A DNA stretch of 64,000 bases from PALSA-693 sp963702305 (GCA_963702305.1 CAVPBX010000016.1:1-64000), one strand, 5' to 3'. Positions 36,559-44,947 are shown, counted from the first letter of the stretch. Program-made: numbers and translations. The notes: generated by a model from the letters alone, not told the origin.

Positions 36559-36571
36559 GCGAGGGGCTCAG
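36555..36571. terminator. Short hairpin at convergent gene ends
   Basis: CTGAGC and GCTCAG pair as a 6-bp stem with a 5-base loop between the ACAD stop (within the stem) and the phosphotransferase stop at 36574. It is a plausible but weak two-way terminator. Confidence 0.35.
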
Positions 36572-36573
36572 CT

Positions 36574-37623
36574 TCAGACTGCAGGTCCTTTGTAGTCGCT
36601 CGTCTCGGCCAGTTCGGCTGCTCGGCGCATGAGATCGTCGACGGTGGCGCCGAAGCCCTGCAGCTTGGGGTCGTCACCGGCGCGCTGGTACCCCTGCTCG
36701 AGTACGATCGCCAGCTTCCAGCGGGCGAGGACCAGGTAGTAATCGAAGTCGTCGACCTGGCGACCCGATCGTTCGGCGTAGTACGCCAAAAGGGCGGCGT
36801 AGCCAGGCATGCCGGTGATGTCGACGTAGCCGATGTCGGCTTTGCTGGACGTGTCCTCGGGCCAACCCTGGAGGGCCCAGGCCAGATCCAGTTTCGGATC
36901 GCCGATCGTCCCCATCTCCCAATCGACGATGGCCGCCAGTTGGGCCGGGGCGCCGTGTTCGAACATGACGTTGGCAAACTGGTAGTCGCCGTGCATGATG
37001 CCGGGGACGAAATCGATCGGCCGGTGGGCGGCCAGCCAGGCGGTGGCCTCGTCGAGGCCGTCGAGCTCGCGTCCCTTGATGCGCTCGAAGAAGCGGATCC
37101 ACCGTTCGACCTGCCGGTCGTGGAATCCGTCGGGGCGGCCCAGATCCTGCAATCCCTTGGCCTGCCAGTCCACGTTGCCCATACGGACGATGCCCTCGAT
37201 CAGCTGGAAGGCCAGACCGTCGCGGGCTCCGGCGTCGGTGTCGAAGGGAGGCGGCCAGCCCGGCGTGTTCATCGGGGACCACCCGTCCACGTACCCCATC
37301 AGGTAGAAGGGTCGTCCCAGGACCTGGCTGTCGCCGCACACCGCGATGGCGGCCGTGTGCGGCACATCGGTCCCCGTGAGGGCGTCGATGATCCGCCACT
37401 CCCGCAGAATCCCCTCGTCGCGTGGGGCCGGAGCGGTGGTCGGTGGCTTCCGGAGGGCGCCGTGCAGCTCACCCCGCCGGATTTCGAAGATCTCGTTCTG
37501 ACTGCCCCCGGAGATGTAGCGCTGCTCGATGGGCAGGCCCTTCCCCGGTAGGCCCTCGTCGTCCATCCAGCGGCTTAGCGCCGCGCCATCGATCGTCGGG
37601 TCCGCCTGCGGTTCGGTTGTCAC
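36574..37623 (-). CDS. Phosphotransferase family protein (ACAD10/11 kinase-domain-like)
   Basis: This 349-residue aminoglycoside-phosphotransferase-fold kinase starts at GTG 37623 in a GTGA overlap with the ACAD stop. Catalytic-loop H-G-D-Y-Q-F-A-N and metal-binding D-W-E-M-G-T-I-G-D-P are intact. The S-G-G-S-Q-N-E nucleotide loop is also present. In animals this kinase domain is fused to an ACAD in ACAD10 and ACAD11, and in bacteria similar split pairs phosphorylate 4-hydroxyacyl-CoA before elimination. The overlap with an ACAD gene makes that role likely here. A longer upstream frame into the ACAD gene is antisense noise. Confidence 0.9.
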   Translation of the reverse strand: MTTEPQADPTIDGAALSRWMDDEGLPGKGLPIEQRYISGGSQNEIFEIRRGELHGALRKPPTTAPAPRDEGILREWRIIDALTGTDVPHTAAIAVCGDSQVLGRPFYLMGYVDGWSPMNTPGWPPPFDTDAGARDGLAFQLIEGIVRMGNVDWQAKGLQDLGRPDGFHDRQVERWIRFFERIKGRELDGLDEATAWLAAHRPIDFVPGIMHGDYQFANVMFEHGAPAQLAAIVDWEMGTIGDPKLDLAWALQGWPEDTSSKADIGYVDITGMPGYAALLAYYAERSGRQVDDFDYYLVLARWKLAIVLEQGYQRAGDDPKLQGFGATVDDLMRRAAELAETSDYKGPAV

Positions 37624-38921
37624 AGGTTGGCCACCTCCCGTTCCAGGTACTCGGCGAACTTCTCGCGGGCCCGCTCCTGCTTGGCGGGGATCCAGGCGGT
37701 GGGCCACATGCCCTCCGCCGGCCGGCCCTGCTTGAGCAGGGTGCGAGCCACGGTCACCCGGTGCACCTCGGTGGGTCCATCCACCAGGCCCATGGTGGTG
37801 GCGCCCTGCCACATGCCCGCCAGCGGCAACTCGTTGGTGGCGCCCAGGGCCCCGTGCACCTGCAGGGACCGCTGCACCACGTTGTGCAGGACCTGCGGGG
37901 TGAGCACCTTTACTGCTGCGATGTCGTGCCGCACGGCCTTGTAGTCCTTGAGCTGGTCGATCCGCCAGGCCACGTAGAGGACGTACAGCCGAAACTGCAT
38001 AATCTCCGCGTAGGAGTCGGCGATGTAGTTCTGCACGGTCTGTTTGTCGGCCAGCAGGCTGCCCTGCGTATGGCGGCTCAGGGCGCGCTCGACGAGCATG
38101 TCCAGGGCCCGCTTGGCTTGGCCGACGACTCGCATGGCGTGATGAATGCGCCCGCCCCCCAGCCGCGTTTGGGCGATGACGAAGGCCTGGCCTTCGCCGC
38201 CGAGCATGTTGTCTGCCGGGACCCGGACCCCGTTGTAGTGGATCAATCCGTGCGATCCCTCGTTGATGGGATGACCGTAGAGCCCCACGTTGCGGACGAT
38301 GTCGACGCCTGGGGTGTCGGTCGGCACGATGAACATCGACGCGCCGCGGTAGATGTCCACCTCGGGATTGGTCACCGTCATGACGATGAGGAAGCTGGCC
38401 CAGCGGGCGTTCGACGAGAAGAACTTCCACCCGTCGATGACCCACTCGTCCCCGTCACGCACCGCCCGGGTGGTGAAGACCTTCGGGTCGGCGCCACCCT
38501 GCGGCTCGGTCATCGAGTAGCAGGAGATGATGTCCCCGTTGAGCAACGGCTCGAGGTACTTGGCCTTCTGGTCCGCGGTGCCGTAGTGGGCGATGATCTC
38601 GGCGTTGCCGGTGTCGGGCGCCTGGGTCCCGAAGATCGTCGGTCCCCACGAGGTGCGGCCCAGGATCTCGTTCATCAACGCCAGCTTCACCTGGCCGTAT
38701 CCTTGGCCGCCCAGCTCGGGGCCGAGATGGCAGGCCCACAGCTGCTGGGCCCGAACCTGGTCCTTGAGGGGAGCGATGATCCTGGCCAGGGCCGGCTCCA
38801 TCGGTCGCTCGTACACCTTGTCGCTCCACAGCGCGTCGATCGGCTCGACCTCGTCGCGGACGAACGTGTCCATCCAGTCCAGCTTCGCCTGGAACTCCGG
38901 CTCGGTTGCAAAATCCCACAT
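37620..38921 (-). CDS. Acyl-CoA dehydrogenase, ACAD10/11-like
   Basis: This 433-residue ACAD has M-T-E-P-Q-G-G-A-D as FAD motif and a C-terminal V-D-G-P-T-E-V-H-R. The Asp takes the place of the Glu in Y-E-G-T, and D-G-P-x-E-V-H is the form found in ACAD10/11-type enzymes. With the overlapping kinase gene this forms a two-gene unit expected to convert a 4-hydroxyacyl-CoA, by phosphorylation and rearrangement, into a 3-hydroxyacyl- or enoyl-CoA. The operon diverges from a TetR gene with an operator-like palindrome between them. Confidence 0.9.
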   Translation of the reverse strand: MWDFATEPEFQAKLDWMDTFVRDEVEPIDALWSDKVYERPMEPALARIIAPLKDQVRAQQLWACHLGPELGGQGYGQVKLALMNEILGRTSWGPTIFGTQAPDTGNAEIIAHYGTADQKAKYLEPLLNGDIISCYSMTEPQGGADPKVFTTRAVRDGDEWVIDGWKFFSSNARWASFLIVMTVTNPEVDIYRGASMFIVPTDTPGVDIVRNVGLYGHPINEGSHGLIHYNGVRVPADNMLGGEGQAFVIAQTRLGGGRIHHAMRVVGQAKRALDMLVERALSRHTQGSLLADKQTVQNYIADSYAEIMQFRLYVLYVAWRIDQLKDYKAVRHDIAAVKVLTPQVLHNVVQRSLQVHGALGATNELPLAGMWQGATTMGLVDGPTEVHRVTVARTLLKQGRPAEGMWPTAWIPAKQERAREKFAEYLEREVANL

Positions 38922-38964
38922 CCGGCGGCTGCCTCCCCCGGGTCTGGCGGCGCCGCCCGTCTAG

Positions 38965-38979
38965 CTGTCAGAATGCCAG
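38965..38979. promoter_or_regulatory. Operator-like palindrome CTGTCA-GAA-TGCCAG
   Basis: 6-bp arms with one mismatch around a 3-base centre lie in the 62-base gap between the divergent ACAD10/11-like operon and the TetR gene. The position, four bases before the TetR start codon, suits autoregulation and control of the operon. Confidence 0.5.
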
Positions 38980-38983
38980 TTGG

Positions 38984-39649
38984 ATGAATCAGAACGCAAG
39001 TCGCAGCGACGCCGGGTTGGACGCGGACGACGCCGTGGTGGCCCGCACCACCCAACGGGCGCTCGCCCGCCGCCAGGCCGTCTACACCGACGAGGTGCGT
39101 CGCCTCCTCGACGCGGGCCTGGCGGTGATGCGCCGGTGCGGGACGACGAAGAGCCCGCGCGTGTCGGACATCGTGGAGGCCGCCGGCTTGTCCCGCGACG
39201 CCTTCTACCGGCATTTCGCCTCGAAGGAGGATCTGGTCGCGGCCATCGTGGACGCCGGGGCCGACCGCCTGGTGAGCTACCTTCGCCACCAGATGGCGAA
39301 GGAGTCCGACCCGGCCGAGCAACTCCGGCGCTGGGTTGAGGGCATCATGGCGCAGGCCACCAACCCCGAGGTGGCGCACTCGACGAGGGCCGTCCTGTGG
39401 AACGGGGGGCGGGTCGGCGACCACTCCCGTCCCGAGGCCGTCACCAGCAACGCCGCCCTGGCCGAGCTCATCGTGGAACCGATCGCCGCGCTCGGGAGCC
39501 CGGATCCCCAATGTGACGCCATCGCGGCCGCCCACGCCGCCATGGGCGTGATGGAGTATTTCCTTTGGCGGGTCGTCACGCCGACCCGCGTCGACATAGC
39601 CAATCTGGTGCGCTTCTGCACCGCCGCGGTGCAGCCGCCGCCAACGTGA
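38984..39649 (+). CDS. TetR/AcrR family transcriptional regulator
   Basis: This 221-residue regulator has a DNA-binding domain at about residues 30-85 (V-S-D-I-V-E-A-A-G-L-S-R-D-A-F-Y-R-H-F-A-S-K-E-D, split over the helix-turn-helix). The ligand domain is helical and unclassified. It diverges from the kinase/ACAD pair and probably represses it in answer to a CoA ester. ATG 38984 lacks a strong ribosome site. Its stop lies in the first unit of the 14-bp tandem repeat that separates it from the next SDR. Confidence 0.88.
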   Translation: MNQNASRSDAGLDADDAVVARTTQRALARRQAVYTDEVRRLLDAGLAVMRRCGTTKSPRVSDIVEAAGLSRDAFYRHFASKEDLVAAIVDAGADRLVSYLRHQMAKESDPAEQLRRWVEGIMAQATNPEVAHSTRAVLWNGGRVGDHSRPEAVTSNAALAELIVEPIAALGSPDPQCDAIAAAHAAMGVMEYFLWRVVTPTRVDIANLVRFCTAAVQPPPT

Positions 39650-39715
39650 GCCACAACCCGTGAGCCACAACCCGTGACCCAGAACCCATGACCCAGAACC
39701 CATGACCCAGAACCC
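39646..39715. repeat. Five tandem 14-bp repeats between TetR and SDR genes
   Basis: Units of the form (G/A)TGA-(G/C)CC-A-(C/G)A-ACCC repeat at 39646, 39660, 39674, 39688 and 39702. The first two are identical (GTGAGCCACAACCC) and the last two are identical (ATGACCCAGAACCC), with a chimera between. Each unit carries an ATGA or GTGA start-stop overlap. Because 14 is not a multiple of three, the units rotate through reading frames. The array ends 14 bases before ATG 39730. Confidence 0.9.
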
Positions 39716-39729
39716 ATGAGGACGTGCCG

Positions 39730-40485
39730 ATGACCCTTGATCCCTACTTCGACTTGTCCGGGAAGACGGCGCTGGTCACCGGTGGTAGCCGGGGGCTCGG
39801 CTACCAGATGGTGCGGGCCTTCGCGGAGCGGGGAGCCGACATCGTCGTCGCCAGCCGGAAGCTCGACAATTGCGAGACGGTGGCCGCCGAGGTCCGGGCG
39901 CTCGGGCGCCGGGCGCTCGCGTCTTCGGTGCACGCCGCCAAATGGGACTCCATCGATCTACTGATCGACGCCGCGTATGCCGAGTTCGGCGCCATCGACA
40001 TCCTGGTCAACAACGCCGGGATGAGCCCGCCGATGCCGAGCCACGAGGTCACCGAGGAGTTGTTCGACAGCGTGGTCGGCCTCAACTTCAAAGGTCCCTT
40101 CCGGCTCGCCAGCCAGGTGGCCAAGCGCATGTACGACGGGGATGGCGGCGTCATCATCAACGTTTCCTCATCGGGTGCGCTCATGCCGCTACCCAATGTG
40201 ATTCCCTACGGCAGCTCCAAGGCCGCCCTCAATGCCATGACCCGCTCGCTTGCGGCCGAATATGGACCCAAGGTGCGGGTCAACACGTTGTCGCCGGGGC
40301 CCTTTCTCACGGACATCTCCAAGGCCTGGCCCGAGGAGCAACGGGAGAAGTCCGACAACGCGCTCGGCCGGCCGGGCCGCCCGGAGGAGATCGTCGCCGC
40401 GGCCCTGTTCCTCGCCAGCCCGTCCGCCAGCTTCACCAGCGGGGCGTGTCTTCGTGTCGACGGCGGTCTCCGCATCGGCCAGTGA
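39730..40485 (+). CDS. SDR family oxidoreductase
   Basis: This 251-residue classical SDR has T-G-G-S-R-G-L-G, V-N-N-A-G-M-S-P, N-V-S-S-S-G and Y-G-S-S-K as Tyr/Lys, then T-L-S-P-G and R-V-D-G-G. GAGGA stands seven bases before ATG 39730, which decides the start over GTG 39724. The pattern resembles gluconate 5-dehydrogenase/2-deoxy-gluconate dehydrogenase-type SDRs. It follows the tandem repeat and TetR gene and converges with the CoA transferase gene. Confidence 0.88.
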   Translation: MTLDPYFDLSGKTALVTGGSRGLGYQMVRAFAERGADIVVASRKLDNCETVAAEVRALGRRALASSVHAAKWDSIDLLIDAAYAEFGAIDILVNNAGMSPPMPSHEVTEELFDSVVGLNFKGPFRLASQVAKRMYDGDGGVIINVSSSGALMPLPNVIPYGSSKAALNAMTRSLAAEYGPKVRVNTLSPGPFLTDISKAWPEEQREKSDNALGRPGRPEEIVAAALFLASPSASFTSGACLRVDGGLRIGQ

Positions 40486-40521
40486 CGGGAGCGGCGACTT
40501 GGTGAGGGTTGAGCCGGGTGG

Positions 40522-43017
40522 TCAGAGCGGTTCGCCCTCGGGGCTGAGGTAATCCTCGGCCAGGATTTTGAGCTTCCGGTACCGCTCGAATTCCTCGTCC
40601 GTGACCCCCAGGATGCTCTTGTACACGTATTCGTTGTCTTCGCCGAGGCCCGGTGAGCCCCTTCGCCACTGCTGCGGCACGCCGCGGTAGGGGTGCCCGG
40701 GGTGGGCGTGGCTCCCGACGTCGGTGGTCGTCAACGGTCGCATCCAGCCCCGGTCCGCCATATGGGGATCGGCGCAGAAGCCAGGATCATCGAGCAACGG
40801 TGCGGCTGGCACCCCGAGCCTCTGCAACTGGTGAAACGTCGCCAGCTGGTCGCGATCGGTTGCCCATTTCGACAGGAGTTCGTCGAGCTCGTCGTGATGG
40901 GCGCGCCGACCGTCTGCGTCGGCGAAGCGCGCCTCATCGGCCAGAGCGCCGCCGCCCACCACGGTAGCCAGCGCAGTCCACTCCTGGTCCGAGCCCACCG
41001 AGATGGCCAGCCAGGCACCACCCGCGCAGCGGTACAGACCCTGAGGGGCGCGCCGGCGGTCGCGATTACCCATCCGCGTCGGGGTGACGCCGAGTTGGGA
41101 ATCGACGAACACGTCGCCCAGATGGTTGATGACGTTCTCGCTTTGGGCCAGCTCGATCAGCTGTCCCCGGCCGGTCCTGGCCCGGTAGTGGAGGGCGGCC
41201 ATGGCGGCGAAGGCGCCGCTGGGCCCGCTGGCGGCGTCCATGTACGTGGTCGCCGGGCTGGTGGTGAGATCCGAATCGATGTGACCGCATATGGACAGGA
41301 ATCCGGTCAGGCCGTCGAACTGGGCCCCGAAGCCGGAGTACCCCGACCAGTCGCCGGTTGTGCCGGCCGGCGGCATGCGCAGGATGAGCAGGCGGGGGTT
41401 GCGGGCCTGCAACTCGCTCACGGAGATGCCCATCCGGGTCAGCCCGCTGGCCTTGAAGTTTTCGACGAAGACGTCGCAGTGTTCCGCCAGCCGCATCAAG
41501 AGCTCCTTGCCCTCGGGTTGGCGGGTGTCGATGGCACAGGAGAGTTTGTTACGGCTGATGGAGTTGTTCAGCGAGTGACGGTTCCACGGCCGGTCGGGGC
41601 GGCCCGGCGCGATCGGTCCGTACCCCGAACCGAGATACCCGAGGTCCGATATCACCGGTCGGGCGTGATAACCCTTCGTCGTCGGAGGCAGGACCCAGGG
41701 GTTTTCCACCCGGATGACCTCTGCCCCCAGGTCGGCGAGGAGCATGGTGGCGTAGGGGCCGGCCCAGACGGTGGTCATGTCGAGCACGCGGATCCCCTCG
41801 AGCGGGAAGCGGCGCGGCCGGGCCAGGGCGTCGGCGGCCGCCGTCCCCGGGGCCGCCGCGGCTTCGAAGCCCGTCTGCGAGGGGTAGTCCACCTCCGTCT
41901 GGTGCTGGCCGACTTCCGGAGCCAAGCGGCGGATTGACCACCCTCCTTCGGCGTGGCGGAACGGGGGGCCGGGAAGATCGATCGCGCCGGCGCGGGAGTC
42001 ATCGGCGTGGACCCAAAAGCTGCGCTGGTGCAGGTGGTCGGCGCCGAGGACCTCCGGGACGGAGTTGACCCCGGCCAGCGGCCAGCCGACCGCCTGGGCG
42101 GCTGCCGTGGCCTGGGCGCGCGTGTGGGACAGGAGCCAGGGGTACAGGGCCGCGTCGATCGCCTCCTTGGTGTCCCCGCGTTCGAACGCGTCGGGCCGGG
42201 CGAACGCGGCGCGCAGCTCGTCGCTGTCCAGCACCTCGAGCATCTCGCCGAGCTGCTGGGGCGTGGACATCATGGCCATGTAGCCGTCGGCACAAGGGAA
42301 GACCCCAGTTGGAATGAGCGTCTCGCGGCTCGCGTTCGGCACTGCGACACCTCCTGCGCCGCCGCGGTACTGGAAGGCGAGGAGCACGGTGGCCCGGCTC
42401 GGCATCGACGCCAGGGCGTCGACTGCTGCGCAGTCGACGAGCCGCCCGGGATCCCCGGCCCGGGCCAGCAGCACGGCAGCCAATCCGCCGACCGCTGCCA
42501 TGTTGCCGACGAAGCAGAGACCGACCTGACCCGGAAGCCGCAACGGGTCCTGTTCGCTGTTCTGCAGGAGGAGGGTGCCGCTCAGCGTCTGAGCGATCAG
42601 GTCAGTCCACCTGTAGTCCGCGTACGGGCCGGTGGCGCCGAAACCGCTGATCTTGACCACGACGAGGGCCGGCGCCCGCCGGTGAACCTCCTCCCACCCG
42701 AGGTCGAACCCTCCCGGACCGCTACCGGACTCCTGGACGACCAGGTCGGCCCCTTCCAGTAGTTGCCACAGGCGGTCGACCCCCGCCTGGTCGTCCGGGT
42801 CGACGACGACGCTGCGCTTGTTGGTGTTGAGATGGACAAAGGCCCCCAGGGGCGACGACGGGTCATCCGGCGCCGCGAGTCGTCGGAGGGGATCGCCGCC
42901 CGGTTGCTCGACTTTGGTGACCCGGGCCCCCAGGTCGGCGAACAGCTTGCCGCAATAGGCTCCCGCCCCGCCGTTGGCCAACTCCACCACGTTCAGGTCA
43001 CTCAGCAGCCGCCGCAC
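40522..43017 (-). CDS. Double-domain CaiB/BaiF (class III) CoA transferase
   Basis: This 831-residue protein has two class III CoA-transferase domains in tandem (about 1-385 and 400-831); single-domain members have about 400 residues. The second domain carries the catalytic aspartate in T-Y-M-D-A-A-S-G. The equivalent place in the first domain, near G-L-C-F-V-G-N-M-A-A-V, has no Asp, so the N-terminal half is probably structural or substrate-binding. Both halves keep the Rossmann-like L-F-A-D-L-G-A-x-V/L-L-A-D-L-G-A-x-V start. It moves CoA between a thioester and a carboxylate. GTG 43017 follows a duplicated AAGGA element. Confidence 0.9.
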   Translation of the reverse strand: MRRLLSDLNVVELANGGAGAYCGKLFADLGARVTKVEQPGGDPLRRLAAPDDPSSPLGAFVHLNTNKRSVVVDPDDQAGVDRLWQLLEGADLVVQESGSGPGGFDLGWEEVHRRAPALVVVKISGFGATGPYADYRWTDLIAQTLSGTLLLQNSEQDPLRLPGQVGLCFVGNMAAVGGLAAVLLARAGDPGRLVDCAAVDALASMPSRATVLLAFQYRGGAGGVAVPNASRETLIPTGVFPCADGYMAMMSTPQQLGEMLEVLDSDELRAAFARPDAFERGDTKEAIDAALYPWLLSHTRAQATAAAQAVGWPLAGVNSVPEVLGADHLHQRSFWVHADDSRAGAIDLPGPPFRHAEGGWSIRRLAPEVGQHQTEVDYPSQTGFEAAAAPGTAAADALARPRRFPLEGIRVLDMTTVWAGPYATMLLADLGAEVIRVENPWVLPPTTKGYHARPVISDLGYLGSGYGPIAPGRPDRPWNRHSLNNSISRNKLSCAIDTRQPEGKELLMRLAEHCDVFVENFKASGLTRMGISVSELQARNPRLLILRMPPAGTTGDWSGYSGFGAQFDGLTGFLSICGHIDSDLTTSPATTYMDAASGPSGAFAAMAALHYRARTGRGQLIELAQSENVINHLGDVFVDSQLGVTPTRMGNRDRRRAPQGLYRCAGGAWLAISVGSDQEWTALATVVGGGALADEARFADADGRRAHHDELDELLSKWATDRDQLATFHQLQRLGVPAAPLLDDPGFCADPHMADRGWMRPLTTTDVGSHAHPGHPYRGVPQQWRRGSPGLGEDNEYVYKSILGVTDEEFERYRKLKILAEDYLSPEGEPL

Positions 43018-43049
43018 CCGAAGTCCTTGTTCCCCGAAGTCCTTGTTCC
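43018..43049. repeat. Perfect 16-bp tandem duplication carrying a ribosome-site core
   Basis: CCGAAGTCCTTGTTCC occurs twice head to tail directly before the GTG start of the CoA transferase. On the gene's strand each copy contains AAGGA, so the Shine-Dalgarno-like element is present twice. The proximal copy lies about five bases from the start codon. Confidence 0.85.
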
Positions 43050-43166
43050 GATTGGTCCCGAGCCTACTTGGCGGGCAAACGGTAGCACCGGCCCGATCCG
43101 GTGGAGAACCGAGAGGTTGGTCGCCGGCCGTCGGCCCACCAGACCCGAGGATCTAGACTGAGTGTC

Positions 43167-43176
43167 AATACGTATT
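43167..43176. promoter_or_regulatory. Palindrome AATACGTATT in divergent gap
   Basis: This perfect 10-bp palindrome sits 34 bases before the VOC gene start and 150 bases from the divergent CoA transferase start. With the flanking TC it forms TCAATAC, the same half-site as the 5561-5575 palindrome, though spacing differs. It is a candidate operator for one or both genes. Confidence 0.45.
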
Positions 43177-43210
43177 CGACTCCGCCGATGCCGGCGGAAG
43201 GGGGGTATTC

Positions 43211-43663
43211 GTGGATCGACTCAATCATGTCAAGATCGTCACGCCGGATCCGGACGCCATCGACCGGTTCTTGCGGGAAGTGGTCGACATCCCGGAAGGG
43301 TGGCAGCTCGGTCAGCCCGAGCCGGCCGGGGCGGACGTGGCGTCGCCGGCGAGAGATGCGGACGGGAAGTTCACCGCCGAGTCGGTGGCGGCCTTCCGGG
43401 GGGCCGCCGGGCTCGGCGGTCGCATCACGGGATCGACGGCGAGCCGGCAGTTTCAGATTCTCAAGGGTGACAAGGCGCATATCTGGGGGGTGGCGATCGG
43501 GACTCGCAACCTCGAGCGAGCTCATGAGCGGTGCGTGGCCCGCGGCATTCCGTGCACGGAGCCGGCGCTCACCGGATGGGGCGATTCTGGCATCCGCTTC
43601 TTCTTCGCCGAGGTGGGAGGCATCGTCTTCGAGGTCATGCGAGCCGAGGCGTCAGGCCCGTGA
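43211..43663 (+). CDS. VOC family protein (glyoxalase/dioxygenase-like)
   Basis: This 150-residue protein has a beta-alpha-beta-beta-beta vicinal-oxygen-chelate fold. The first strand is L-N-H-V-K-I-V-T-P-D with a likely metal His, and a late E occurs in I-V-F-E-V-M. The enzyme could be an epimerase (methylmalonyl-CoA type), a lyase or a dioxygenase. GTG 43211 follows a G-rich ribosome site. It overlaps the next SDR by four bases (GTGA), so it works with it. Confidence 0.82.
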   Translation: MDRLNHVKIVTPDPDAIDRFLREVVDIPEGWQLGQPEPAGADVASPARDADGKFTAESVAAFRGAAGLGGRITGSTASRQFQILKGDKAHIWGVAIGTRNLERAHERCVARGIPCTEPALTGWGDSGIRFFFAEVGGIVFEVMRAEASGP

Positions 43664-44382
43664 CGGGCGCGCTGCTCGACGGGAAGGTGGCGGTCATCTC
43701 CGGCTCCACCCGCGGCATCGGGCGGGCGATGGCCGAGACCTTTGCCCGAGAGGGGGCTCGGGTGGTCGTCAACGGGCGCAAGGAGGAGGACACCCAGAAG
43801 GCATCGGCGGAGATACCGGGCTCGATCGGCGTCGCCGGCGACATGTCCCGACAGTCGGACATCGACGCCCTGGTGCAACGGGTCGTCGGCGAGTGCGGCC
43901 GCATCGATATCCTCGTCAACAACGCCGCGATCTCCCGCCGTAGTGCCGTGACGCGGGTGACCGATGACGAATGGACGGAAGTTATCCGGGTCAACCTGAC
44001 CGGTCCCATGTTTCTCACCCGGTCCGTCGTGCCGGTGATGAAGGGCCACGGGGGCGGGGTCATCCTCAACGTGATTTCGGGCGCGGGCACCCACGGCACC
44101 ATCGGGTTCTCGTCCTATGCCGCATCCAAGGGCGGTCTGGTTGGACTGACCATGACGTGGGCCAAGGAATTGGCCCGTTTCGCCATTCGGGTGAATGCCC
44201 TGTCGCCGTCGGCCCTCACTGACATGATGCGCGAACTCCCGCCGGAACTCCTCGATCCGATGGAGGCCAGCCTGGCCCGCCCCGAGGACGTCGCGAACGT
44301 CGCCCTGTGGCTGGTGTCCGACCTCGGGAAGTCGGTCAACGGCCAGATCGTGTCGGCCGGCGCCGGCCCGGCCCCGAACTGA
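43660..44382 (+). CDS. SDR family oxidoreductase
   Basis: This 240-residue SDR starts at GTG 43660 within the stop of the VOC gene. It has S-G-S-T-R-G-I-G (Ser in place of the usual first Thr), V-N-N-A-A-I-S, N-V-I-S-G with the catalytic Ser, and Y-A-A-S-K. The C-terminus ends V-S-A-G-A-G rather than V-D-G-G, a mild variation in a region that shapes the dimer. It is the second gene of a three-gene operon, VOC, SDR, AhpD-like. Confidence 0.87.
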   Translation: MTGALLDGKVAVISGSTRGIGRAMAETFAREGARVVVNGRKEEDTQKASAEIPGSIGVAGDMSRQSDIDALVQRVVGECGRIDILVNNAAISRRSAVTRVTDDEWTEVIRVNLTGPMFLTRSVVPVMKGHGGGVILNVISGAGTHGTIGFSSYAASKGGLVGLTMTWAKELARFAIRVNALSPSALTDMMRELPPELLDPMEASLARPEDVANVALWLVSDLGKSVNGQIVSAGAGPAPN

Positions 44383-44389
44383 CCGACAG

Positions 44390-44947
44390 ATGGCCCGAAT
44401 TGACCGACCGGTACGCATACCGCCCTTGGCGGCAGGCGAACGGACGGCGCGCCAGCAAGAAGTCCTCGACGATCTGGTGGTCGGCCCGACCGTCAACATC
44501 TATGCCACCGTCGCCCGCCATCCCGATGCAGCCGCCGCCATGGTCAACTTGGGGCGCGCCCTCCGTGCCGGTGACTTTCCGCCGCGTCACCGTGAGATCC
44601 TCATCCTGCGGACGGGTTGCCACTGCGGCTCGGTCTACGAGTTGGCCCAGCACTATCGGATTGCGTCCGAGATCGGGATGACCGATGACGACATGCGGCG
44701 TATCCGGATCGGTCCGAGCGCGACCGGATGGGATCCTTTCGAAGCGCTGCTGTGCCGGGCCGCCGACGAGTTGCATGGCGGGCACACCGTCAGCGACCAG
44801 ACCTGGGCGGGTATCGCCGAACGCTACGACGAGCAGCAACTGATCCAGATGACGATGCTGGTCGGCTACTACCACCTGGTCTCCTTCGTCCTCAACACCC
44901 TCGGTGTGCCCCTCGAGCAGGAGGCGCGGCGCTTCCCGGAGGGGTGA
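44390..44947 (+). CDS. Carboxymuconolactone decarboxylase/AhpD-like protein
   Basis: This 185-residue helical protein has the AhpD-type core L-I-L-R-T-G-C-H-C followed by Y83-E84 and His88, matching the C-x-x-x-Y-E-x-x-x-H arrangement of carboxymuconolactone decarboxylase relatives. The two cysteines are spaced C-x-C (Cys77, Cys79), not the classical C-x-x-C, so disulfide reductase chemistry is less sure. It starts seven bases after the SDR. It may decarboxylate a lactone or protect against peroxide. Confidence 0.85.
   Translation: MARIDRPVRIPPLAAGERTARQQEVLDDLVVGPTVNIYATVARHPDAAAAMVNLGRALRAGDFPPRHREILILRTGCHCGSVYELAQHYRIASEIGMTDDDMRRIRIGPSATGWDPFEALLCRAADELHGGHTVSDQTWAGIAERYDEQQLIQMTMLVGYYHLVSFVLNTLGVPLEQEARRFPEG

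Noticed and set aside
36574..38445. Extension of the phosphotransferase to 623 residues
   Set aside because: The extra N-terminus is out-of-frame ACAD coding sequence; GTG 37623 in a GTGA overlap is the natural start.
37422..38987. Long plus-strand frame opposite the ACAD10/11-like gene
   Set aside because: It is antisense to a gene with intact catalytic motifs and overlaps the divergent promoter.
39646..39715. Possible CRISPR array
   Set aside because: The repeats are 14 bp with no spacers and no cas genes are present; it is a simple tandem repeat.
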